DNA from: Pseudomonadota bacterium
GTDB taxonomy: Bacteria > Pseudomonadota > Alphaproteobacteria > Paracaedibacterales > CAITNM01
Direction: 5' to 3'
Length of the DNA: 5,245 bases
NCBI GenBank assembly: GCA_026400695.1
Contig: JAPLON010000074.1
Span: 12,516 to 17,760 of the forward strand
Part shown: piece after piece, positions 1 to 5,245 of the stretch
Position numbering within the stretch: position 1 is the first letter of the stretch
How the letters are laid out: each line of letters begins with the position of its first letter
The notes under the pieces: generated by a model
What the model saw: only the letters and a program-made list of their open reading frames with translations
The model's database searches: none
Told to the model about the DNA's origin: nothing
Program-made: the position numbers and the translations under genes

Positions 1-303
1 CTTTGCTCGATAATTTCTCCATGACGCCACATCTGATAAAAGCAAACCGCGTTCATTGCCTGTGCGAATAAGTGTTTCAAAGGCCATACCTTCAACAACA
101 TCAGCTGACGGTTCGGTGTTTTCCAAATATCGCTTCAGCATTTTATGAGAAAGTTCGTAAGTAAATTCAAACGCTTGAATTGCACCAGCACGCATGTGTG
201 TTTGTAATTTTGGATTTTCTTGCACGATATCACTTTGGTATTGAATCAAACTATCTGATAGCTGGTTGATAGCGTTTTCAAATGCGCTTAAATCCAATAC
301 CAT
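1..303 (-). CDS. Nucleotidyltransferase substrate-binding protein, HI0074/HepT-like (partial, 3' end off window)
   Basis: The minus strand from the ATG at 303 encodes 101 residues, open to the window edge; the family is usually about 130-145 residues, so roughly the last quarter is missing. The N-terminus (MVLDLSAFENAINQLSDSL) and the segment at residues 38-60, which includes IQAFEFTYELSHKMLKRYL, match the well-conserved first two helices of the HI0074 family. The visible part ends at SDVASWRNYRAK, immediately before the place where the family normally has R-N-x-x-S-H-T-Y, the HEPN-type RX4-6H motif. Members pair with a small MNT-type nucleotidyltransferase (HI0073-like); in the related HepT/MntA toxin-antitoxin systems the HEPN protein is an RNase toxin silenced by the nucleotidyltransferase. 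No nucleotidyltransferase is encoded upstream in this window, so any partner must lie downstream, beyond the left edge. No clear ribosome binding site precedes the ATG. The family call is confident; toxin function is inference. Confidence 0.8.
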   Translation of the reverse strand, partial: MVLDLSAFENAINQLSDSLIQYQSDIVQENPKLQTHMRAGAIQAFEFTYELSHKMLKRYLENTEPSADVVEGMAFETLIRTGNERGLLLSDVASWRNYRAK

Positions 304-349
304 AACCTAATTCTGCCATGTAAAACCATATCCATTGCTGAGGGTAACC

Positions 350-367
350 GGCTGTGTTGCATAAATC
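350..367. mobile_element. Putative solo terminal inverted repeat of an IS903-type (IS5 family) element
   Basis: The plus strand reads GGCTGTGTTGCATAAATC. From memory the 18-bp terminal repeat of IS903 is GGCTTTGTTGAATAAATC, giving 16 of 18 matches, and the GG-C-TTTGTTGCATAAA pattern is widespread at IS5-family ends. In this orientation the element body would extend to the right of 350. The intact acetoacetyl-CoA synthetase begins at 489, and I see no facing repeat before it and no intact transposase frame. At most, a short IS remnant of about 100-140 bp is therefore present. The outside 9 bp (341-349, AGGGTAACC) has no visible duplicate that would mark a target site. It could also be a chance match. 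Confidence 0.4.
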
Positions 368-488
368 AAGGGGCTGTATTTCAGTATCTATCATCCAGCG
401 CAACATTTTCACACTACAATTTTTTTCTAGGCCATAAATTTGAAAAAGCGTAGAATGGCAGAAGTTCACAGAATTTTATAGAAAAAGT

Positions 489-2405
489 TTGAGCATTACC
501 TGGACACCATCCCCCGAACGCATAGCCAACAGCCTGCTAGTAAAATTCGCACAAGACATTCCCCACAAAAACTACCAAGATCTTCATAAGTGGTCTATTA
601 ACAATATTCCGCAATTTTGGGATAAGGTTTGGGATTTCTGCAATGTCATTGGTACCAAAGGCAAGTCTATTTTAGTTAATGAACAAAGCCTAGAACATGC
701 CAAATTTTTCCCAAACGCCACATTAAACTTTGCCCAAAACTTACTGCGCCAAAAAAACGATCTTCCAGCCATAACCTTTGTAAGTGAGAACAAAACTGCG
801 CGTCAACTAACCTATCAGGAACTTTATTTAACAGTCAGCAAAATTGCTGATCACTTCAAAGATTGGGGAATAACCAAAGGCGACCGTGTCGCGGGTTATC
901 TGCCCAACATACCTGAAACAGTAGCCGCAATGCTTGCAACGGCTGCCCAAGGTGCGGTATGGACCGCTTGCTCACCCGATTTTGGCATACAAGGAGTGAT
1001 AGACAGGTTTAGCCAAATAGAACCAAAAGTACTAGTAATAGCAGATGGATACCACTACAACGGCAAAGAATTTTCTTGCCTTGAACGATTGCCAGAAATA
1101 CTTAAATACTTACCTTCAGTTGAACGTGTCGTAGTTGTGTCATACCTTGGCCTTCAACATGACTACCCCAGGTGGGACCAATTGCTAGATTCTAGTGATG
1201 CAACTGAAATTTCATTTACCCCAGTCAATTTTAATGATCCACTTTACATATTGTATTCATCTGGAACAACTGGCATACCAAAGTGCATTATCCACGGGGT
1301 TGGCGGCACCTTATTAAAGCACCTGTGTGAACACCAATTACAATGCGACATCAAGCCAAACAACCGCGTATTTTACTTTACCACCTGCAGCTGGATGATG
1401 TGGCATTGGTTAGTTAGTGCACTAGCATCAAACGCGCATATTGTACTGTTTGATGGCTCTCCAACCTATTCAACCCCTACTCTTCTTTGGGATATTGCTG
1501 AAGAATTACAAATCAACTTTTTTGGTATTTCTGCAAAGTATTTAAGTAATTTGCATAAATTAGAAGTTGATATTACAAAAACTCATAAACTGAACGAACT
1601 CAAAACCATTGGTTCAACCGGATCACCATTACTACCTGAAACTTTTGAATATATTTGGAGCAACCTAAAACGTGATGTACAAATCAGTAGCCTTTCGGGC
1701 GGAACAGACATTGTTTCATGCTTTGTCATGGGAAATCCTTTAGACACAATACACTGTGGCGAAATTCAAGGACCAGCCTTAGGCCTTGCGGTAGATGTAT
1801 TTGATGAACAAGGAAACTCAACCAAAACTGGTGCTGGCGAACTCGTGTGCACTAAACCATTTCCTTGCCGACCTATTGGCTTTTTCAAAGATGATTCAGG
1901 CCAAAAATATCACCAAGCCTATTACGCCCGGTTTAATAATATTTGGCACCATGGGGATTTTTGCGAATGGACAAAAAACCACGGTCTAATCATTCACGGT
2001 AGATCTGATGCTACCCTTAACCCTGGCGGAGTGCGTATTGGCACCGCAGAAATTTATCGGCAATTAGAAAATATTGATGAAGTTAGCGAATGCCTAGCCA
2101 TTGGCCAAAAATGGCAAGATGATGAGCGCATAATTTTGTTTGTAGTGTTAAAGCCAAAATTCGAACTATCTGTTGATTTAACCAACTACATTAAGCAACA
2201 TATTCGCCAAAACACAACGCCACGCCATGTTCCTGCAAAAATTATTGCGGTACATGATCTACCTCGCACAAAAAATAATAAACTTGCAGAAATAGCTGTG
2301 CGCGATGTCATTCATGGCAAAGAAATTAGTAATAAAGAAGCATTGTTAAACCCTGAATGCTTAGACGAATTTCAAAAAATTGCGGTGGAATTGAAAAACG
2401 AATAA
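489..2405 (+). CDS. aacS: Acetoacetyl-CoA synthetase (acetoacetate--CoA ligase, EC 6.2.1.16)
   Basis: It activates acetoacetate to acetoacetyl-CoA with ATP and CoA in the cytoplasm, feeding ketone-body or polyhydroxybutyrate-derived carbon into central metabolism. The 638 residues are close to the usual ~650. The N-terminus (ITWTPSPERIANS, then LHKWSI and FWDKVWDF at 32-50) is typical of the family. Adenylation motifs are complete: A3 YSSGTTGIPK (256-265), A5 SLSGGTD (401-407), A7 HHGDF (487-491), A8 HGRSDATLNPGGVRIGTAEIY region (503-523). The A10 lysine is probably K598 in RTKNNKLAE, where many relatives have Ser-Gly before the lysine. The C-terminal run VRDVIHGKEISNKEALLNPE is characteristic of acetoacetyl- rather than acetyl-CoA synthetases. 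The start is TTG at 489: the frame is open back to a stop at 441 but has no ATG or GTG there, and the family N-terminus begins exactly here. Only a weak purine run (AGAAAAAG) precedes it, suggesting modest translation. Confidence 0.95.
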   Translation: MSITWTPSPERIANSLLVKFAQDIPHKNYQDLHKWSINNIPQFWDKVWDFCNVIGTKGKSILVNEQSLEHAKFFPNATLNFAQNLLRQKNDLPAITFVSENKTARQLTYQELYLTVSKIADHFKDWGITKGDRVAGYLPNIPETVAAMLATAAQGAVWTACSPDFGIQGVIDRFSQIEPKVLVIADGYHYNGKEFSCLERLPEILKYLPSVERVVVVSYLGLQHDYPRWDQLLDSSDATEISFTPVNFNDPLYILYSSGTTGIPKCIIHGVGGTLLKHLCEHQLQCDIKPNNRVFYFTTCSWMMWHWLVSALASNAHIVLFDGSPTYSTPTLLWDIAEELQINFFGISAKYLSNLHKLEVDITKTHKLNELKTIGSTGSPLLPETFEYIWSNLKRDVQISSLSGGTDIVSCFVMGNPLDTIHCGEIQGPALGLAVDVFDEQGNSTKTGAGELVCTKPFPCRPIGFFKDDSGQKYHQAYYARFNNIWHHGDFCEWTKNHGLIIHGRSDATLNPGGVRIGTAEIYRQLENIDEVSECLAIGQKWQDDERIILFVVLKPKFELSVDLTNYIKQHIRQNTTPRHVPAKIIAVHDLPRTKNNKLAEIAVRDVIHGKEISNKEALLNPECLDEFQKIAVELKNE

Positions 2406-2413
2406 TATTTTCG

Positions 2414-2443
2414 TTGCAATCTCAATATTAGTTATTATATAAC
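2414..2443 (+). promoter_or_regulatory. Candidate sigma-70 promoter for the exported methyltransferase-like gene
   Basis: TTGCAA (2414-2419) lies 18 bp upstream of TATAAC (2438-2443), with 4/6 and 5/6 matches to the -35 and -10 consensus. It sits in the 68-bp gap between aacS and the gene starting at 2474. The -10 overlaps a small palindrome, GTTAT-TAT-ATAAC (2431-2443). The region is very AT-rich, so chance matches are likely. Confidence 0.35.
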
Positions 2444-2473
2444 ATCAATAAACATTATTAACTCAGAGAGTTT

Positions 2474-3355
2474 ATGAAGAAGATACTAAATATTGCTTTC
2501 GCCACTTATGTTATACTAACTGCTTTAAGCAACTTAAACGCAGCATCGGAAGCAGATGTTGCGGCAGTAGAAGAAGTAGATGCAGCCCTAGTTAGAGGTT
2601 GCCAAACTGAAGCACTGCAAACTTTCAAGTGTCCATTAGAATTGCCTGGGTTTTACAAAATTAATCCCGAAGGATTAAAAGAATTTTTGAGTGTAGTTCC
2701 AGCTGCTCAAAAATTTTACGCAGAACAAGAAGATGTTGCTAAAAAGGCAGGCTTATCCGCTGATGACTATGCAAGGCTTACTGAATTTCAAACAGCGCAA
2801 GTTATAGCCCAAGCCTATTTTGGTGGCACTCGCGAACAACAATATGTTTACAAAATTCCATTTGTTAGCGGCAATGAAGATGCAGTTTTAGAAATCGCCC
2901 AAAAAACCGGCCTACTTACTATGATCGCTCCTTTAGCTGCATATGTTCAATATAAACATTTAACTGCGGCTATTGGTGATAAACGCACATTAGTGCTTGG
3001 TTGCGGCAATGCTTCTTTAGATGAAAAATTATATAATATGCCCAATTTCTATATGATGGATCATACAGGATTTGTTTCATCCGGATGTCACTGTAATCAC
3101 GATAAACATGTAACGGTTGCCAGAACACCTGGAATACTTCCAACAATTGTGGCTGATATTTTTGATCCAATCTTCCAAGCAGGGTTACTTGCAGCCGCAA
3201 AAGATATTGGTGGATTTGAAGTCATTATTGATGAATATGTGCTAATGGGAATGGAAAAGCAAGCAGCTGTAGAAGCAATCGCATTTTTCAAATCATTACT
3301 TACAAAAGACGGAAAACTTGTTGCTTGCAAGCATCCGGGTTTTGAGGTTTTGTAA
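2474..3355 (+). CDS. Exported protein with SAM-methyltransferase-like Rossmann half; function unknown
   Basis: 293 residues. The ATG at 2474 is preceded by the purine run AGAGAG (2465-2470), a plausible but tightly spaced ribosome binding site. Residues 1-24 look like a Sec signal peptide: KK at 2-3, a hydrophobic core at 4-18, and likely cleavage near LNAA. Residues 25-165 are predicted mostly helical and unrecognised. From 170 a class I methyltransferase-like fold is readable: strand 1 and a glycine motif TLVLGCGNAS (172-181), strand 2 ending in an acidic residue FYMMD (192-196), IVADIFDP (225-232), FEVIIDEYVL (248-257) and KDGKLVACKHPGF (278-290). The chain ends straight after the fifth strand, so the usual last two strands are absent or very short. 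A cluster C205-x-C207-x-H209-x-x-H212 lies between strands 2 and 3 and could bind metal. A methyltransferase outside the cytoplasm would lack a known SAM supply, so the protein may be secreted to a host, or may use the fold for another purpose. Signal peptide and fold are read from the sequence; function is not known. Confidence 0.85.
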   Translation: MKKILNIAFATYVILTALSNLNAASEADVAAVEEVDAALVRGCQTEALQTFKCPLELPGFYKINPEGLKEFLSVVPAAQKFYAEQEDVAKKAGLSADDYARLTEFQTAQVIAQAYFGGTREQQYVYKIPFVSGNEDAVLEIAQKTGLLTMIAPLAAYVQYKHLTAAIGDKRTLVLGCGNASLDEKLYNMPNFYMMDHTGFVSSGCHCNHDKHVTVARTPGILPTIVADIFDPIFQAGLLAAAKDIGGFEVIIDEYVLMGMEKQAAVEAIAFFKSLLTKDGKLVACKHPGFEVL

Positions 3356-3369
3356 CTAAAATCCATTTA

Positions 3370-3395
3370 AAGAGGTTAGCTAACACTGACCTCTT
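3370..3395. terminator. Bidirectional intrinsic terminator hairpin between convergent genes
   Basis: AAGAGGTTAG (3370-3379) pairs with CTGACCTCTT (3386-3395) to form a 10-bp stem with one G-U pair and a six-base loop (CTAACA). It starts 14 bases after the stop of the plus-strand gene (3355) and ends 1 base from the minus-strand stop codon (3397-3399). The plus-strand tail is TTCTTAA and the minus-strand tail is CTCTTTAAAT, so the U-run is interrupted on both sides. Position and stem strength support a shared terminator. Confidence 0.7.
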
Positions 3396-3396
3396 C

Positions 3397-4107
3397 TTAA
3401 GGAACCGTAATTATTTGCACACCTTCTTTTGTAACATTAGGATTCGTAGCCGCAGCAACTACATCCGCAGCAGGAGCAACAGTTGCATCCGTAGCTAAAG
3501 CTGTTCCACCCGCATCACTTTTTTGAGCGGCTGTAACTACATCAGCAGCTCTTTGTGCCGCAGCTTTCTTAATTATGTCTGCGTCTTCATTTGCTTGAAG
3601 TGTAATCCTAGCGGCCTCGGCTTTAGCCATACATTTCTGGCCCTCTTCAGCAATCCTTTTCTCTTCATCTGCTTTGTTAAGAGCAAGCTGATCTGCTGCT
3701 GCGCTTGGATCAATAGGAACCATCTCACCATTTGGTAGTACCTTAAAACACCTAACATCATTAGACGGAGGCTGACCAAGGCCATACCCTGCTGAACTTT
3801 GACCAGCAAAACCTGGGTACTGACCTACCACGCCCGGCCCTTGTGGGAATTGACCACTATAAGCACCTGGAAAACCTGGCCCCATCATAGCTGGACCAGA
3901 GTTCATGTTAGGCACCATGCCTCGCCCATAAGGCGATACTTGTTGCTGTTGGTAAGGACAACCTCCACCACCAGGGCTGCCATATCCACCCATTCCATTT
4001 TGCTGCATATTTGGTGGCATAAATTGGCCACCACCGCCTTGACAGGAAAACACATCACTTACTGAAAGTGAAAAAACCATTATGCTAAAAAAGAAAATCT
4101 GAACCAT
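3397..4107 (-). CDS. Exported Gly/Pro/Gln/Tyr-rich protein with Ala-rich helical C-terminus; function unknown
   Basis: 236 residues; I recognise no family. Residues 1-21 form a hydrophobic export segment (IFFFSIMVFSLSV), unusual in having no positive charge at the N-terminus. VFSC at 19-22 is a weak lipobox, so C22 might be a lipidated +1 cysteine. Residues 23-115 are low complexity, rich in Gly, Pro, Gln, Met and Tyr, with loosely repeated units such as GPGFPGAYSGQFP and GPGVVGQYPGFAGQ. Residues 119-132 (RCFKVLPNGEMVPI) look like a short ordered strand segment. Residues 135-195 are Ala/Lys/Glu-rich and probably a long helix or coiled coil (DEEKRIAEEGQKCMAKAEAARI); the tail (200-236) is Ala/Thr/Val-rich. 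Cysteines are at 22, 50, 120 and 159. The start is ATG at 4107, because an in-frame stop lies two codons upstream; no ribosome binding site is evident. It faces the methyltransferase-like gene and follows def on the same strand with a 126-bp gap. A surface, matrix or host-interaction role is only a guess. Confidence 0.8.
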   Translation of the reverse strand: MVQIFFFSIMVFSLSVSDVFSCQGGGGQFMPPNMQQNGMGGYGSPGGGGCPYQQQQVSPYGRGMVPNMNSGPAMMGPGFPGAYSGQFPQGPGVVGQYPGFAGQSSAGYGLGQPPSNDVRCFKVLPNGEMVPIDPSAAADQLALNKADEEKRIAEEGQKCMAKAEAARITLQANEDADIIKKAAAQRAADVVTAAQKSDAGGTALATDATVAPAADVVAAATNPNVTKEGVQIITVP

Positions 4108-4113
4108 AAATCA

Positions 4114-4134
4114 ACATATTTCGTTACATATTTC
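4114..4134. repeat. Two 9-bp direct repeats just upstream of the Gly/Pro-rich gene
   Basis: ACATATTTC occurs at 4114-4122 and again at 4126-4134, separated by GTT, giving a 12-bp period. On the coding strand this is GAAATATGT-AAC-GAAATATGT, ending seven bases before the ATG at 4107. It takes the place where a ribosome binding site would be expected. It could be an operator, an RNA-level element or chance in AT-rich DNA. Confidence 0.45.
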
Positions 4135-4233
4135 TACTTAAGTTAATCCTGACACGAGGAAGTAAAAAAAAGGTTAACGACTATGCTTTAAATATTTTAA
4201 ATATGATTAAGTTATCATGCGGTTTTCCACCAC

Positions 4234-4782
4234 CTACAATTTTTGAGAAAAACGATTTGCCTTGCGAATCAACATATCTCGTTTCAAAGTTGAAAGGTAA
4301 TCCACAAAAAGTTTACCATCCAAATGATCTATCTCGTGTTGCACACAAGCAGCTTGAAGGTTCTTAAATTCATGTTCCAAAGTTTTCCCTGCTTCATTAA
4401 GATAGCGAACAATAACCCTAGCTGGACGCATAACGGGAGCATACTGTTTAGGAACTGAAAGGCACCCCTCTTGACATGTGGCAAAATCATCACTTGTGCT
4501 TACAATTTCTGGATTAATCATAAAAAATAAATCAGGCTCTGGTTCAATACCCTCTATTAAATCACCATTCACCCCAACATTGGCCGGCACGTTCACAATT
4601 AATACTCGCTTAGAAACACCAACTTGAGGAGCCGCTAAACCAATACCATCCTCGGCATACATGGTTTCTTCCATATCTTTAAGTAATTTTTTAATTGAAC
4701 CATCCACCAAAGCAACTGGTTCAGCCTTTTTTCTTAAAAGTGGATTAGGTGCAACTAAAATTGTAAGTATCGTCATCAACAT
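4234..4782 (-). CDS. def: Peptide deformylase (EC 3.5.1.88)
   Basis: It removes the formyl group from the N-terminal methionine of new proteins at the ribosome exit, using an active-site metal (Fe2+ in most bacteria). The 182-residue length is normal. All three motifs are intact: GIGLAAPQ (46-53), EGCLS (105-109) with metal ligand C107, and QHEIDHL (148-154) with ligands H149 and H153 and catalytic E150. The C-terminus GKLFVDYLSTLKRDMLIRKANRF is typical of type I enzymes. ATG at 4782 is the first start after a stop three codons upstream. The ATG at 4776 gives MTILTILVAPNP, which matches the usual N-terminus better and may be the true start; neither has a clear ribosome binding site. In many alphaproteobacteria def is followed by fmt, but here the next gene on the strand is the unrelated exported protein. 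It is divergent from the TPR gene at 4856. Confidence 0.96.
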   Translation of the reverse strand: MLMTILTILVAPNPLLRKKAEPVALVDGSIKKLLKDMEETMYAEDGIGLAAPQVGVSKRVLIVNVPANVGVNGDLIEGIEPEPDLFFMINPEIVSTSDDFATCQEGCLSVPKQYAPVMRPARVIVRYLNEAGKTLEHEFKNLQAACVQHEIDHLDGKLFVDYLSTLKRDMLIRKANRFSQKL

Positions 4783-4789
4783 CAGCTAT

Positions 4790-4817
4790 TTGCTGTTACC
4801 TCAATACAGTATATAGT
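4790..4817 (+). promoter_or_regulatory. Candidate promoter for the TPR membrane-protein gene in the divergent gap
   Basis: The 73-bp gap between def and the TPR gene must hold promoters in both directions. On the plus strand TTGCTG (4790-4795) is followed after 16 bp by TATAGT (4812-4817), with 3/6 and 5/6 consensus matches. On the minus strand TATACT (4813-4808) could be a -10 for def, but no well-spaced -35 accompanies it. The two -10-like hexamers overlap within CAGTATATAGTAC. Confidence 0.3.
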
Positions 4818-4855
4818 ACATCTATGTGTGAATTTTAAGATTAAAATCAAATTTT

Positions 4856-5245
4856 ATGTCAAATAATTTCGAACAGTTTATAAATGAAGTTGAAAGTGAT
4901 CTACGCCACGAAAAATTTGAAAAGCTTTGGAAGCAATACGGCAAGAGCGTAACCATTAGCTGTGTTGTATTAATTGCCTTATCTGGAGCTTTTAACTGGT
5001 GGCAGCATTACGAAGCCAAACAAAGAGATATAATATCTCAACAGTTTTTAAGCGCGCAGACACTGATGTTTAATAAAAGCGTTGGTGACGCCCTAGCTGC
5101 TATGGAAAATATTGCTAAAGCTTCTCACCGCACTTACAGCACTCTTGCTAAATTCAATATAGCAACCATTTTGCGCCAACCAACTGGTCACCAAGATTTA
5201 GCTCGTGCTGAAAAAATTTACCAAGAAATTATGGATGATCGCAAA
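4856..5245 (+). CDS. YfgM-like TPR membrane protein (TPR_21 family), partial (3' end off window)
   Basis: The ATG at 4856 opens a frame of 130 residues that runs in frame to the window edge; relatives are about 200-230 residues. Residues 1-30 are a charged cytoplasmic segment (EVESDLRHEKFEKLWKQYGK) followed by one transmembrane helix at about 31-49 (SVTISCVVLIALSGAFNWW). From about 55 onward come helical pairs of the TPR type, including a segment at 96-106 (TLAKFNIATIL) and RAEKIYQEIM (117-126), expected in the periplasm. In E. coli YfgM associates with the SecYEG translocon and the periplasmic chaperone PpiD, and its gene lies beside bamB and der. Those neighbours would be predicted just beyond the right edge. 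The N-terminal wording is closer to the alphaproteobacterial members. No strong ribosome binding site is visible. Family assignment is from pattern recognition. Confidence 0.8.
   Translation, partial: MSNNFEQFINEVESDLRHEKFEKLWKQYGKSVTISCVVLIALSGAFNWWQHYEAKQRDIISQQFLSAQTLMFNKSVGDALAAMENIAKASHRTYSTLAKFNIATILRQPTGHQDLARAEKIYQEIMDDRK

Noticed and set aside
431..459. GCCAT...ATGGC inverted repeat upstream of aacS as an operator
   Set aside because: Arms of only five bases around a 19-base gap; not distinguishable from chance.
278..469. Minus-strand open frame of about 63 codons upstream of the HepT-like gene
   Set aside because: It overlaps the start of the HepT-like gene in another frame, reads across the IS-like terminal repeat, resembles no known protein including nucleotidyltransferases, and lacks a ribosome binding site.
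2403..2430. Inverted repeat TAATATT...AATATTA after the aacS stop
   Set aside because: Only A-T pairs, a 14-base loop and no T-run; too weak for a terminator and expected by chance in such AT-rich DNA.
2970..3366. Minus-strand open frames opposite the methyltransferase-like gene
   Set aside because: The plus-strand gene has a signal peptide, a ribosome binding site and recognisable motifs; the opposite frames have none of these.
3799..4065. Plus-strand open frame opposite the Gly/Pro-rich gene
   Set aside because: It mirrors the low-complexity coding region; its His/Thr/Trp-rich product arises from the complement of Gly/Pro codons and has no start signals of its own.
4141..4233. AT-rich segment between def and the Gly/Pro-rich gene, with an 8-T run and small stem ATGAT/ATCAT, as a def terminator
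   Set aside because: The 5-bp AT stem is not next to the T-run, and no GC-containing hairpin precedes the run; termination here cannot be supported.

Overview
The window looks like chromosomal DNA from an AT-rich proteobacterium. Two genes point towards Alphaproteobacteria: an acetoacetyl-CoA synthetase of the polyhydroxybutyrate/ketone-body type, and the start of a membrane-anchored TPR protein whose N-terminus (EVESDLRHEKFEKLWKQYGK) matches the alphaproteobacterial version of the YfgM-like family better than the enteric one. Base composition and the secreted low-complexity proteins would suit a host-associated lineage such as Holosporales, but that placement is inference.

Layout, left to right. 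(1) Positions 1-303, minus strand: the 5' part of an HI0074/HepT-type nucleotidyltransferase substrate-binding (HEPN-like) gene, cut by the window edge just before its expected catalytic/conserved motif. (2) 304-488: an intergenic stretch with an 18-bp sequence that closely resembles the terminal inverted repeat of IS903-type (IS5 family) insertion sequences, but with no intact transposase. (3) 489-2405, plus: full-length acetoacetyl-CoA synthetase with an apparent TTG start. (4) 2474-3355, plus: an exported protein of unknown role with a Rossmann/SAM-methyltransferase-like C-terminal half and a Cys/His cluster. (5) 3370-3395: a strong hairpin between convergent genes, probably a shared terminator. 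(6) 3397-4107, minus: an exported Gly/Pro/Gln/Tyr-rich protein with an Ala-rich helical C-terminal half and no recognised family. (7) 4234-4782, minus: peptide deformylase with all three active-site motifs. (8) 4856 to the right edge, plus: the 5' part of the YfgM-like TPR membrane protein, divergent from def.

The genes do not form one pathway. Core metabolism (aacS), protein maturation (def) and envelope assembly (TPR protein) flank two convergent genes for exported proteins of unknown function. Those two, at 2474-4107, are the least explained part of the window. No CRISPR array, tRNA, rRNA, riboswitch or complete mobile element was seen.
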